This document shows, one piece after another, positions 42,394-51,618 of a DNA stretch of 64,000 bases (the stretch's first letter is position 1; each line of letters opens with the position of its first letter). The translations under genes and the position numbers were made by a program. Under the pieces are notes generated by a model, which was not told where the DNA came from, made no database searches, and saw only the letters and a program-made list of their open reading frames with translations. The DNA is from JBKECP01 sp047974765 (GTDB lineage Bacteria; Pseudomonadota; Gammaproteobacteria; Pseudomonadales; Halieaceae). The stretch spans positions 62,001 through 126,000 of the forward strand of contig JBKECP010000046.1 in assembly GCA_047974765.1 (NCBI GenBank). The letters run 5' to 3'.

Positions 42394-44052
42394 ATGACCT
42401 CTCAGCCAAAACTGACCGATCTGCCCGCTTTTGGCGAGCTGCAACACAGTGCCAGACGGCTTTTATCAGCCAATATCAGCTCTCTGTTTACAACAGAAGC
42501 TGGCCGAGCCCGAACGTTCAGCACAGAAGCAGCTGGCTTACGGCTGGATTATTCCAGGCAACTGCTCGACAACAAAGCCCGCAAGCAACTGCTTGCGCTG
42601 GCCACTCAGGCACGATTGCCCGATCAAATTCAGGCACTGCTATCGGGAGCTGAAGTCAACAATACTGAACATCGCCCCGCCCTGCACAGCCTGCTGCGTG
42701 CCAGCAGTGCCCCTGCAAAGCTGGCCGACAAATTTTCTGAAGTTCAGGCCTGCCGCTCACAAATGCAGAACTGGGCCAACAAAATCAATACCGGCCAGCA
42801 CAAGGGTTTTTCCGGGCAGGCCATTAGCGATATCGTCAATATCGGCATCGGCGGCTCTGACCTTGGACCGCGCCTGGTCAGTGAGGCCCTGCAGGCCTTT
42901 GTCGGCGGTATCACCTGTCACTATACTGCCAATCTCGATCCCGCTGACCTGCAAGGTACCTTGCAAAAACTAAATCCGGCCTCAACGCTGTTTATTATCT
43001 GCTCCAAATCCTTTCGCACCGAAGAAACACTAATCAATGGCCGGAGCGCCCGGCAGTGGCTGCTACAGACCGGCGCCACTGAGACCGACCTGAACCGGCA
43101 TTTCCTTGCGGTGACAACCAATCTTGCTGCGGCAGCGGACTTTGGTATTTCACCAGATCACTGCCTGCCCTTATGGGACTGGGTCGGCGGGCGCTATTCT
43201 TTGTGGTCGGCGGTGGGCCTGTCTTGTGCCATTGGCCTTGGCTGGTCCCATTTTGAAGCTCTGCTGGCCGGCGCCGCCGCCATGGATGAACACTTTGCCT
43301 GTGCACCACTGACTGACAATATGCCAGTCCTGACGAGCCTGCTGGAGATCTGGTGCTGCAATGGACTGGGTGCCGCCAGCCAGGCGGTACTGCCCTATGA
43401 TCATGGTCTGGCCAGGCTGCCGGATTTTTTACAGCAGCTGAGCATGGAAAGTAACGGCAAGGGCGTGCGCTGTAACGGAAGCCAACTGGACTGTGACAGC
43501 GCTCCTATCCTGTGGGGGTCGGCAGGCAGTATCGGCCAGCACTCTTACTTTGAATTACTGCACCAGGGTACCCGCCTGTGCCCGGCGGATTTTATTCTGC
43601 CACTGACCAGCCACACGACCATGAAACAACAGCACCGTCGTCTGGTAGCCAACTGTCTGGCCCAAAGCCGCGCCCTGCTGGTCGGACAGTCACTGGATCA
43701 GGCTCATCAACGCTTGCGGGCACGCGGCCTGAGCGAGAGCGAGGCAGACACACTGGCGCCCCACCTGGTAATGCCCGGCAATCGCCCTCACAACATCATC
43801 AGCTTCCAGGCGTTGACGCCACAGACACTGGGCGCACTGCTGGCCCTCTACGAACACAAAACCTATTGCTGCGGCCAGCTATGGGGGGTTAATTCCTTTG
43901 ATCAATGGGGTGTTGAACTGGGCAAGGAAATTGCCGCTGACCTGCTTGGCCGAATGGAAGATCAACAGGCGAACGAAAGCACCTCCGGCGAGCTGGATCC
44001 GGCCACTGAACAGCTGCTGATTCAGTGGCGCAAGAGCCAGTCACCGAATTGA
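42394..44052 (+). CDS. pgi: glucose-6-phosphate isomerase
   Basis: 552 residues from ATG 42394. Conserved blocks: VNIGIGGSDLGPRLV near residue 150, SKSFRTEETL near 208, the PGI signature DWVGGRYSLWSAVGL near 260, the catalytic Glu in GKGVRCNG...GSAGSIGQHSYFELLHQGT near 380-390, and GQLWGVNSFDQWGVELGK (with catalytic Lys) near 505. It interconverts glucose-6-P and fructose-6-P and so feeds the mannose and glucose nucleotide genes found downstream on the opposite strand. Confidence 0.97.
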   Translation: MTSQPKLTDLPAFGELQHSARRLLSANISSLFTTEAGRARTFSTEAAGLRLDYSRQLLDNKARKQLLALATQARLPDQIQALLSGAEVNNTEHRPALHSLLRASSAPAKLADKFSEVQACRSQMQNWANKINTGQHKGFSGQAISDIVNIGIGGSDLGPRLVSEALQAFVGGITCHYTANLDPADLQGTLQKLNPASTLFIICSKSFRTEETLINGRSARQWLLQTGATETDLNRHFLAVTTNLAAAADFGISPDHCLPLWDWVGGRYSLWSAVGLSCAIGLGWSHFEALLAGAAAMDEHFACAPLTDNMPVLTSLLEIWCCNGLGAASQAVLPYDHGLARLPDFLQQLSMESNGKGVRCNGSQLDCDSAPILWGSAGSIGQHSYFELLHQGTRLCPADFILPLTSHTTMKQQHRRLVANCLAQSRALLVGQSLDQAHQRLRARGLSESEADTLAPHLVMPGNRPHNIISFQALTPQTLGALLALYEHKTYCCGQLWGVNSFDQWGVELGKEIAADLLGRMEDQQANESTSGELDPATEQLLIQWRKSQSPN

Positions 44053-44263
44053 AAAAACGGCATTCTCATTGGCGACCCGCTCACGCTGGTTGCAGGTATT
44101 TTGCACGAACCACCAGGCCGTTTTCTCCTGTTCGTGACACTGACCAAAGGCGGGCGCTACCTGCTATTGATTGCCACGATGCTGTGACTGGGACAGTGAA
44201 TCACTGTCTTTTTGCAAGCCAGGCAAAATCTTTCCAAATCCGACAGGCAAGCAGGCACAAGGC

Positions 44264-45619
44264 TCACCCCATCAAGGCCAGCACCTCTGCTGTTTTCGCC
44301 TGCATCAGAGCCACATCCCCGCGACTTTCAACATTCAGACGTACCACCGGCTCGGTATTGGACATACGCAGGTTAAAACGCCAGCTGTCAAAGCTCATGC
44401 TTAGGCCGTCAACCTTTTCCACCTGTTCAGCAATCTCGCGGTAATGGGCTTCGACACTGGCCAGCACCGCTGCCGGATCGGCAATGGTGCGGTTGATCTC
44501 GCCACTACAGGGATAGGCCGCCATGCGCTCGGCCACCATGGCTGACAAACTCTGGCCACGACTGGACATCAGACCTGTCACCAGCAGCCAGGGAATCATG
44601 CCGCTATCACAGTAAGCGAAGTCACGAAAATAGTGATGGGCGCTCATCTCACCACCATAGATGGCGTTTTCCTTGCGCATACGCTCCTTGATAAAGGCGT
44701 GTCCGGTCTTGCTCTGGATAACCTGCCCGCCAAGAGATCTGGCCATATCAATAGTGTTCCAGACCAATCGGGGGTCATGTACGATACCCGCCCCGGGACT
44801 TTGCTCAAGGAAGGCCTGTGCCAGCAAACCCACCAGGTAGTAACCCTCAATAAACTCACCTTTTTCATCAAAGAAAAAGCAGCGGTCAAAGTCACCATCC
44901 CAGGCAATACCGAGATCGGCGCCGTGTTCGCGCACTGCGGCAATGGTCGCTGCACGGTTTTCCTCCAACAGCGGATTGGGCACACCGTTTGGGAAGTTGC
45001 CATCAGGCTCATGGTGTAGCTTGACAAAATCAAAGGGCAGGTGCGGCTCAAGCAGATCGACAATGCGACCGGCACCGCCGTTACCGGCATCCACCACCAG
45101 TTTCATTGGGCGAAGGGCCGCCACATCAATATAACCGAGCAGGTGCTCGACATAAGCTGCATCCACATTGAGGTTGTGCAACTGGCCACGCTGTTTTGCT
45201 GCGGTGAAGGTATTGCGTATTGCCAGGTCACGGATATCGAACAGCCCGGTATCGCCGGAAACAGGCCGGGATTGTTCGCGCACAAATTTCATGCCGTTGT
45301 AATCTTTGGGATTGTGGCTGGCGGTAACTGCAATACCACCATCCATGTCGGCATGAGAGGTGGCGAAATAAATTTCCTCGGTACCGCTTTGACCGATGTC
45401 ATAAACATCCACGCCCTGCTCCAGCAAACCTTCAGTCAAGGCTGCCTTGATTGCCTTGCTGGTCAGCCGGATATCCTGACCGACAACCACTTTGCCCGGC
45501 TTGACCACCTCGGCATAGGCGCGCCCGATACGGCGGGCAATATCTTCATTGAGTTGATCGGGAATACGGCCACGCACATCATAGGCTTTAAAACAAGTCA
45601 GTTCTTCCACGGCTGGCAC
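44264..45619 (-). CDS. manB: phosphomannomutase/phosphoglucomutase (ManB/CpsG)
   Basis: 451 residues. The catalytic phosphoserine is in GGIAVTASHNPKDYNGMK near residue 97; the Mg2+ loop DGDFDRC near 245; sugar-binding GEMSAHHYF near 330; phosphate-binding RMSNTEPVVRL near 420. It converts mannose-6-P to mannose-1-P, and probably glucose-6-P to glucose-1-P as in AlgC. Length and sequence (FKAYDVRGRIPDQLNEDIA) are of the CpsG type. It directly follows galU (stop at 45620). Confidence 0.92.
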   Translation of the reverse strand: MPAVEELTCFKAYDVRGRIPDQLNEDIARRIGRAYAEVVKPGKVVVGQDIRLTSKAIKAALTEGLLEQGVDVYDIGQSGTEEIYFATSHADMDGGIAVTASHNPKDYNGMKFVREQSRPVSGDTGLFDIRDLAIRNTFTAAKQRGQLHNLNVDAAYVEHLLGYIDVAALRPMKLVVDAGNGGAGRIVDLLEPHLPFDFVKLHHEPDGNFPNGVPNPLLEENRAATIAAVREHGADLGIAWDGDFDRCFFFDEKGEFIEGYYLVGLLAQAFLEQSPGAGIVHDPRLVWNTIDMARSLGGQVIQSKTGHAFIKERMRKENAIYGGEMSAHHYFRDFAYCDSGMIPWLLVTGLMSSRGQSLSAMVAERMAAYPCSGEINRTIADPAAVLASVEAHYREIAEQVEKVDGLSMSFDSWRFNLRMSNTEPVVRLNVESRGDVALMQAKTAEVLALMG

Positions 45620-46447
45620 TCAATCCTTTTGGTAAATATTTTCATACACGTAGTTGGTCGCTTCGACAAAGCCCGGCACGCTGCCACAATCAAAACGGCG
45701 CCCCTTGAAACGGTAAGCAATTACGCAACCGCGCCGGGCCTGGGTTTGCAGGGCATCAGTCAGCTGGACTTCGCCATTGGCACCGGGCGGCGTTTCACGC
45801 AGGATGTCAAAAATATCCGGCGTCAGAATATAACGGCCGATAATAGCCAGATTAGAGGGGGCATCAGCAGCATCGGGTTTCTCGACCATCTCATCAACGC
45901 GATAAATACCATCCTTGATGCTTTCACCGCCAATCACACCGTATTTGTGGACATCCTCCATTGGCACCTCCTGAATAGCAACAATGGAGCAACGAAACTG
46001 CTTGTACAGCTCCGCCATCTGGGTCAGCACAGCCGGGCCCTCATTCAGACACAAATCATCCGACAGGATCACACCAAAAGGCTCGCTGCCCACCAGCGCC
46101 TCACCCGTCAGTATCGCGTGCCCCAGTCCACGCATCTCACGTTGGCGCACCATGGGAAACACACCCTTGTCGAGGATGTCCCGTATACCGGCAAGATATT
46201 TTTCCTTGCCGGTGCCGGAAATCTGGTGTTCCAGCTCAAAACTGATATCAAAATGATCGGCAATGGCACGCTTACCCCGCCCTGTCACCATGGCACAGGT
46301 AGTCATTTCCGCCTCAATCGCTTCCTCAACGCCGTATTGCACCAATGGCTTGTTGACCACTGGCAGCATTTCCTTGGGCATGCTCTTGGTGGCAGGTAAA
46401 AAGCGTGTGCCATAACCCGCCACAGGAAACAGGCATTTTTTAATCAT
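45620..46447 (-). CDS. galU: UTP-glucose-1-phosphate uridylyltransferase
   Basis: 275 residues. The N-terminal nucleotide-binding FPVAGYGTRFLPATKSMPKEMLPVVNKPLVQY is typical of GalU, as are GLGHAIL and VEKPDAADAPSNLAIIGRYIL. It makes UDP-glucose for exopolysaccharide, LPS and trehalose-type pathways. The start overlaps the manC stop by 4 bp, and manB follows directly. Confidence 0.96.
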   Translation of the reverse strand: MIKKCLFPVAGYGTRFLPATKSMPKEMLPVVNKPLVQYGVEEAIEAEMTTCAMVTGRGKRAIADHFDISFELEHQISGTGKEKYLAGIRDILDKGVFPMVRQREMRGLGHAILTGEALVGSEPFGVILSDDLCLNEGPAVLTQMAELYKQFRCSIVAIQEVPMEDVHKYGVIGGESIKDGIYRVDEMVEKPDAADAPSNLAIIGRYILTPDIFDILRETPPGANGEVQLTDALQTQARRGCVIAYRFKGRRFDCGSVPGFVEATNYVYENIYQKD

Positions 46448-47886
46448 TGTGCAGACTCCTTATCTTTATTCTTTGAGGGCTCACTGCGGCCATAGACATC
46501 TTCAAAACGAACAATGTCATCCTCTCCCAGGTAGGCGCCAGACTGAACTTCAATCACTTCCAGCGGAATACGGCCAGGGTTGGCCAGACGGTGTTTGTGC
46601 CCGAGGGGAATATAGGTGGACTGGTCTTCGGACAGCATGAATACACGATCACCACAGGTCACCTCGGCAGTGCCACGCACCACCACCCAGTGTTCAGCGC
46701 GATGATGATGCATCTGCAGCGACAGTGTCTGCCCCGGACTGACAATAATCCGCTTGACCTGAAAACCCTCGGCAACTACCAGCGACTCATAGGAACCCCA
46801 TGGACGATAAACCCGTGGATGATGCTCGGTTTCGTCACGCTGCTGTATTTTCAGGGTCGCAACGAGTTTTTTGACATCCTGCACCTTATTGCGATCAGCC
46901 ACCAACACAGCATCACTGGTCTCAACCACGACCAGATCCCTCACTCCGGTAGCAGCCACCAGCCGGGACTCACTGCGAATATAGCTACCCCTACAATCAT
47001 TGAGCAGCACATCACCTGCACTCACATTGCCATCGACATCCTGCCCGGCCACCTCCCACAACGCCGACCAGGCGCCAATATCAGACCAGCCACAGTCCAG
47101 CGCCACGACACCACCGGCGCGGGTGTGTTCCATCACGGCATAATCGATACTGTCAGCGGGGCAGGCAGCAAAAGCCTGCACATCGGGACGGACAAAGTCC
47201 AGATCACTGACGGCAGAAGACATGGCCTGCCGACAGGCTTCAACAATAGCCGGTGCATAGCGCTCAAGCTCAGCCAGATAGCTATCGGCACGCAGCAGGA
47301 ACATACCGCTGTTCCAGAGGTAGTCACCACTATCCACATATGTGCGGGCTGTATCGGTATCGGGTTTTTCAACAAAACGCCTGAGATCAAAAACTCCATC
47401 GGCCTCCTGCGCTCCGCAGCCTATATAGCCATACCCGGTCTCAGGTCGGGTCGGCACGATACCGAAGGTCACCAAACGGCCCGCTTCAGCCAGCGGCAGC
47501 GCACGAAAAACCGCATCGGCAAAGGCATCCACCTGCCGCACCAGGTGGTCTGCCGGCAACACCAACATCAGAGCTTGCGGGTCACTGAGCTGCAAATGCA
47601 GGGCCGCCAGTGCCACTGCCGGTGCCGTATTGCGTCCCACCGGCTCCAGAATCAGAGCGGCCGCCTCAGTTTCAATCTGATGCAACTGCTGGGCAACCAT
47701 AAAACGGTGCTCTTCATTACACACAACAACAGGCGCGCGGCAATCCAGCCCTCGGGTGCGCAACAAGGTGTCCTGCAACATGGAATAATCGCCCGCCAGC
47801 GGCAATAACTGCTTGGGATGTAACTCGCGGGAAATGGGCCACAAGCGGCTGCCCACGCCGCCTGAAAGTAATACGGGAACCACCAT
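46444..47886 (-). CDS. manC: mannose-1-phosphate guanylyltransferase/mannose-6-phosphate isomerase
   Basis: 480 residues from ATG 47886 (MVVPVLLSGGVGSRLWPIS); upstream in-frame codons lack a ribosome site. N-terminal GDP-mannose pyrophosphorylase domain (about 1-340; HPKQLLPL, VEKPD) is followed by the type II PMI cupin (about 350-480; RPWGSYESLVVAEGFQVKRIIVSPGQTLSLQMHHHRAEHWVVVRGTAEV). This bifunctional AlgA/WbpW/XanB-type enzyme makes GDP-mannose. With galU and manB it forms a nucleotide-sugar supply operon. The usual GGSGTRLWP motif is GGVGSRLWP here, a known variant class. Confidence 0.94.
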   Translation of the reverse strand: MVVPVLLSGGVGSRLWPISRELHPKQLLPLAGDYSMLQDTLLRTRGLDCRAPVVVCNEEHRFMVAQQLHQIETEAAALILEPVGRNTAPAVALAALHLQLSDPQALMLVLPADHLVRQVDAFADAVFRALPLAEAGRLVTFGIVPTRPETGYGYIGCGAQEADGVFDLRRFVEKPDTDTARTYVDSGDYLWNSGMFLLRADSYLAELERYAPAIVEACRQAMSSAVSDLDFVRPDVQAFAACPADSIDYAVMEHTRAGGVVALDCGWSDIGAWSALWEVAGQDVDGNVSAGDVLLNDCRGSYIRSESRLVAATGVRDLVVVETSDAVLVADRNKVQDVKKLVATLKIQQRDETEHHPRVYRPWGSYESLVVAEGFQVKRIIVSPGQTLSLQMHHHRAEHWVVVRGTAEVTCGDRVFMLSEDQSTYIPLGHKHRLANPGRIPLEVIEVQSGAYLGEDDIVRFEDVYGRSEPSKNKDKESAQ

Positions 47887-48229
47887 GCTATCGTCCTTTA
47901 ATATTAACCGTGGTACGGCTTCTGATCTGGTCGGGCAGAGGCAAGGTTGACGCGCATCCTGGCACATCACTGGCTGCCCCCGACTGGATATCTTCCCGAA
48001 ACGGGATCAGACACCTTATTAAAGCGCGCAGTGTAGCTGATCGCACCCTTGGGAGGCCACCTGCGGCCAGGTTTATAGGCTGGACTTGTGAGCCGCAACC
48101 ATTAGAATGGGCACGCTTGTATTTTTAACCCGGCAGATTGTGTTGCCGGATCAGCAAATTTGTCCAAATACCAGGTAAAGGCATTCTGTGTACAGAGGCA
48201 CCCTGGATCAGGGCTCAACGGGATACCCT
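47887..48229. other. divergent intergenic region manC/fabA
   Basis: 343 bp with no supported gene. A hairpin CCGGCA-N8-TGCCGG at 48130-48149 is the only clear structure. Promoters for manC (minus) and fabA (plus) should lie here; only an AT-rich TTTATA near 48071-48076 was noted, with no reliable -35/-10 pair. Confidence 0.4.
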
Positions 48230-48745
48230 ATGACCGCAAAAAGCTCATTTACGAAAGAAGACCTTATCGACTGTGGCCACACCAGGCTGTTTGGCCCAGG
48301 CAATGCCCAGCTGCCAACAGGTCAGATGCTGATGCTTGATCGCATCGCACACATCAGCTCAGAAGGCGGCAAATATGGTAAGGGTGAAATTATCGCTGAG
48401 CTTGATATCAACCCTGATCTCTGGTTTTTCCAGTGTCACTTTCCGGGCGATCCGGTAATGCCTGGCTGCCTGGGACTTGACGCCATGTGGCAGTTACTGG
48501 GCTTCTTTCTTGGCTGGCGTGGCAATCCTGGCAGGGGGCGCGCTTTAGGCTCAGGTGATGTAAAATTCACAGGCCAGATACTGCCCACTGCAAAAAAAGT
48601 GGTGTACCACATTCATGTGAAACGGGTGATTGAGCGCAAGCTGATTATGGGTATCGCCGACGGTACTGTGTCCGTCGATGACCGCGAGATCTATACCGCC
48701 GCTGATCTCAGGGTGGGCCTGTTCAGTTCTACGGAGTCTTTCTAA
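48230..48745 (+). CDS. fabA: 3-hydroxydecanoyl-ACP dehydratase/isomerase
   Basis: 171 residues from ATG 48230. FabA dehydrates 3-hydroxydecanoyl-ACP and isomerises the product to cis-3-decenoyl-ACP, the branch point for unsaturated fatty acids. The active-site region FFQCHFPGDPVMPGCLGLDAMWQL contains catalytic His70 and Asp84-equivalent residues. Length matches E. coli (172). fabB starts 5 bp downstream. No strong ribosome site. Confidence 0.97.
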   Translation: MTAKSSFTKEDLIDCGHTRLFGPGNAQLPTGQMLMLDRIAHISSEGGKYGKGEIIAELDINPDLWFFQCHFPGDPVMPGCLGLDAMWQLLGFFLGWRGNPGRGRALGSGDVKFTGQILPTAKKVVYHIHVKRVIERKLIMGIADGTVSVDDREIYTAADLRVGLFSSTESF

Positions 48746-48749
48746 AGCC

Positions 48750-49976
48750 ATGACAAGACGAGTAGTGGTTACCGGGCTGGGCATCGTGTCCTGCCTGGGC
48801 AATGATGCCGATTCAGTGACAAAATCGCTCTATGAGGGCCGCTCAGGCATCACCCTGCAGCAGAACCAGATCGATGCCGGCATGCGCTCTCATGTAGGTG
48901 GCGTGCCAGTGATCGATATCGCCGAGCATATCGACCGCAAGCAGCTGCGCTTTATGGGCGATGCAGCGGCCTATGCCTTTATCTCCATGCAGCAGGCCAT
49001 AGCCGATGCAGGACTGGATGACAGTGACGTCTCCAATGTTCGCACCGGCATTATTGCCGGTTCCGGTGGCGCCTCTTCTGCCAGTCAGGTGGATGCAGCC
49101 GACACCCTGCGTGAACGCGGTCTGCGCCGCGTTGGCCCCTACCGCGTCACCCAGACAATGGGTTCTACTGTTTCAGCCTGTCTGGCCACTCCTTTTAAAA
49201 TCAAGGGGGTCAATTACTCTATTTCCTCTGCCTGCTCTACCAGTGCTCACTGTATTGGCAACGCCATGGAGCAAATCCAGCTCAACAAGCAGGACATCGT
49301 CTTTGCCGGTGGCGGCGAGGAGCTGCACTGGTCAATGAGCTGCCTGTTCGACGCTATGGGCGCTCTATCCACCAAGTATAACGACAACCCGGAACGGGCC
49401 TCACGCGCCTATGATGCTGACCGTGACGGGTTTGTGATCGCCGGCGGTGGCGGCATGGTGGTACTGGAAGAGCTGGAGCATGCACGTGCGCGCGGCGCCA
49501 AAATTTATGCCGAGCTGGTCGGTTATGGTGCCACTTCTGATGGCTATGACATGGTTGCCCCTTCCGGTGAAGGCGCTGTGCGCTGTATGCGACAGGCTCT
49601 GACTACAGTTGAAGGTCCGGTGGACTATATCAATGCTCACGGCACCTCCACTCCCGCCGGTGACATTCAGGAACTGAAAGCCGTGCGCAGTGCCTATGAA
49701 GACCGCGATCATATCCCGGTAATCGGCTCCACCAAGTCACTATCGGGCCACTCTCTGGGTGCAGCCGGCGTACAGGAGGCCATCTACTCCCTGCTGATGC
49801 AGCAGGCAGGCTTTATTGCTGCCTCAGCCAACATTGAAAACCTTGATTCTGAAGCAAAAGGACTACCAATCGCCATTGCGCGCCATGATAACGTCGACCT
49901 GCAACGCATCATGTCCAACAGCTTTGGCTTTGGTGGCACCAATGCTTCACTGGTCTTTCAAAAATACAATGGCTAG
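48750..49976 (+). CDS. fabB: 3-oxoacyl-ACP synthase I
   Basis: 408 residues from ATG 48750. The condensing-enzyme triad is present: Cys in SISSACSTSAHCIG near residue 163, His in YINAHGTSTPAGD near 298 and His in LSGHSLGAAG near 333. FabB extends the unsaturated acyl chain made by FabA. The fabAB pair with 4-bp spacing is typical of Pseudomonas and relatives, which control it by FabR or DesT. Confidence 0.97.
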   Translation: MTRRVVVTGLGIVSCLGNDADSVTKSLYEGRSGITLQQNQIDAGMRSHVGGVPVIDIAEHIDRKQLRFMGDAAAYAFISMQQAIADAGLDDSDVSNVRTGIIAGSGGASSASQVDAADTLRERGLRRVGPYRVTQTMGSTVSACLATPFKIKGVNYSISSACSTSAHCIGNAMEQIQLNKQDIVFAGGGEELHWSMSCLFDAMGALSTKYNDNPERASRAYDADRDGFVIAGGGGMVVLEELEHARARGAKIYAELVGYGATSDGYDMVAPSGEGAVRCMRQALTTVEGPVDYINAHGTSTPAGDIQELKAVRSAYEDRDHIPVIGSTKSLSGHSLGAAGVQEAIYSLLMQQAGFIAASANIENLDSEAKGLPIAIARHDNVDLQRIMSNSFGFGGTNASLVFQKYNG

Positions 49977-50051
49977 AGCGACCGTCACAATATAGACAAC
50001 ACAACGACCAGACAGTAGCTCTGATTTATAGGAAGAAGTATCAGACAGCGC

Positions 50052-50933
50052 TCAGGAATACGGTTCTGACCGACTTTCATTATTTCGGTAGTAACGGTTG
50101 AGTGTATCGCTGACAAAACCTCGCCAGGGCACCTGCTTAATACCAAATGTATTGCGCAGGCAGCTACAGTCCAGGCGAAAAGCCAATGACTGTTCAGCGT
50201 ATTTTTCCTGTAGCGTCAGTCCGCTTGTTTCAACATCCTGAAACCGGGACATACAGGTCAGTACAACACTGGCAAACTCATAAAGATTACAGGCATCACT
50301 ACTGCAATAGTGGTAGTTACCCCAGGACTCAGCACCCGCATCAAGCTGATCCAGCACACCGGCAATAATTCGCGCTGCATCCAGTGACGAAACCGGACAG
50401 ATCCGCTGATCGGCGGCAAATGACAATACACCACCTGCCTGCAACTGCATCAGCGTGGTAATCAGTAAATTATCACCATGGGCGGCAAAAACAGGGCCAA
50501 GACGCAGAATCAGGTGACGCTGGCAACGCTCTCTGATCAGGTGTTCAGCTTTTTGCAGTAATTTGGCCGTTCGATTCTCGCTATCACCATTGAGTTGCTC
50601 GTTATAGGGACGCTCCTGCCGCCCGGAAAAAACGCGCGCACTGGATAGCAGCATATAAATGGCATCAGTCCGACGGGCCGCTTTTGCCAGCCACTCACAA
50701 CGGGCCACATCAATATCGGCAAGACCTTCAGCACCATCAACAGCACTTTGCAGCCGGGTATCAATAATGACATCCGCCCTCGCCCGCTGTACTGCCTTCT
50801 TCGCCCGACGCTCACTTTTCCAGCGGCCGGTAGTAATTGTCAGAGCTTCCACCTGATGACGGCCGACCTGCTCCAAAAAATCCTCCAGATCCATGCCCAG
50901 CGCAGTATCTGCGCCAACCAAAAGCACCTTCAC
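50052..50933 (-). CDS. RmlD-like NAD(P)-binding protein with a changed active site
   Basis: 293 residues. The N-terminus MKVLLVGADTALG and the later LILRLGPVFAAHGDNLLITTL, SSLDAARII and the region after it resemble the dTDP-4-dehydrorhamnose reductase branch of the extended SDRs. The normal Tyr-x3-Lys of the family (in YGRTKLAGE) appears to be NRTAKLLQKAE, so the Tyr is missing and the GxxGxxG motif is loose. A catalytic role is doubtful; it may bind NAD(P)H as a regulator, or the alignment may be off. It lies 66 bp downstream of ssb on the same strand and shows no rml or wec neighbour. Confidence 0.6.
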   Translation of the reverse strand: MKVLLVGADTALGMDLEDFLEQVGRHQVEALTITTGRWKSERRAKKAVQRARADVIIDTRLQSAVDGAEGLADIDVARCEWLAKAARRTDAIYMLLSSARVFSGRQERPYNEQLNGDSENRTAKLLQKAEHLIRERCQRHLILRLGPVFAAHGDNLLITTLMQLQAGGVLSFAADQRICPVSSLDAARIIAGVLDQLDAGAESWGNYHYCSSDACNLYEFASVVLTCMSRFQDVETSGLTLQEKYAEQSLAFRLDCSCLRNTFGIKQVPWRGFVSDTLNRYYRNNESRSEPYS

Positions 50934-50999
50934 GGAAGACTACCGGTCACCGAAGGCCAACGCTTCATCAGTGGTACCACGATCATTGGCACAAATCGC

Positions 51000-51503
51000 T
51001 CAGAAGGGAATATCGTCGTCGAAATCGTTATTAAAATCGGCCACAGGGGCCGCAGATGATTGTGGAGCTGATGCCTGGGAGGTCGTTGCCTGTGGACGCC
51101 CGGCCGATACCGTGCCACCACTGTATTCATCGTAACCACCACCCGTGGAGCCGCCCTGACCGGCACTACGACTGTCCAGCATTTGCATTTCACTGGCCAC
51201 AATTTCAGTGGTGTAACGATCCTGGCCATCCTGCCCCTGCCACTTACGGGTGCGCAGAGCACCTTCCACATAAACTTTCGCGCCCTTGCGCAGATATTCA
51301 CCGGCAATTTCAGCCAGGCGATTGAAAAAAACCACCCGATGCCACTCAGTGCGCTCCTGGGGCTGACCTGTCTGTTTGTCTTTCCAGGTTTCAGAGGTCG
51401 CCACACTGACATTCGTCACGGCACCGCCAGAAGGCATATGGCGGATCTCCGGGTCCTGGCCGAGATTGCCTACAAGAATCACTTTGTTCACGCCGCGCGC
51501 CAT
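51000..51503 (-). CDS. ssb: single-stranded DNA-binding protein
   Basis: 167 residues. OB fold (1-110: RGVNKVILVGNLGQDPEIRHMPSGGAVTNVSVATSE), a disordered Gly/Ser/Gln linker and the conserved DFNNDFDDDIPF tail, whose last residues recruit RecQ, PriA, DNA polymerase III chi and others. GAGGAA precedes the ATG. The ssb-MFS-uvrA order is the same as in Pseudomonas. Confidence 0.98.
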   Translation of the reverse strand: MARGVNKVILVGNLGQDPEIRHMPSGGAVTNVSVATSETWKDKQTGQPQERTEWHRVVFFNRLAEIAGEYLRKGAKVYVEGALRTRKWQGQDGQDRYTTEIVASEMQMLDSRSAGQGGSTGGGYDEYSGGTVSAGRPQATTSQASAPQSSAAPVADFNNDFDDDIPF

Positions 51504-51618
51504 AATTATTCCTCGATCAGGCTGAATTGGAGTAAAAACTGCAAGCGCAGACTATAACAACCGCCATGGGCAAAATCGACTACCCATGGCAAAGCAAATT
51601 CATCCAATGCGTTCCGGC

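Noticed and set aside
45041..46399. 452-codon plus-strand open frame
   Set aside because: Antisense to manB and galU, both unambiguous; its composition is that of a complementary-frame shadow.
46591..47808. 405-codon plus-strand open frame
   Set aside because: Antisense to manC; His- and Gln-rich, with no domain.
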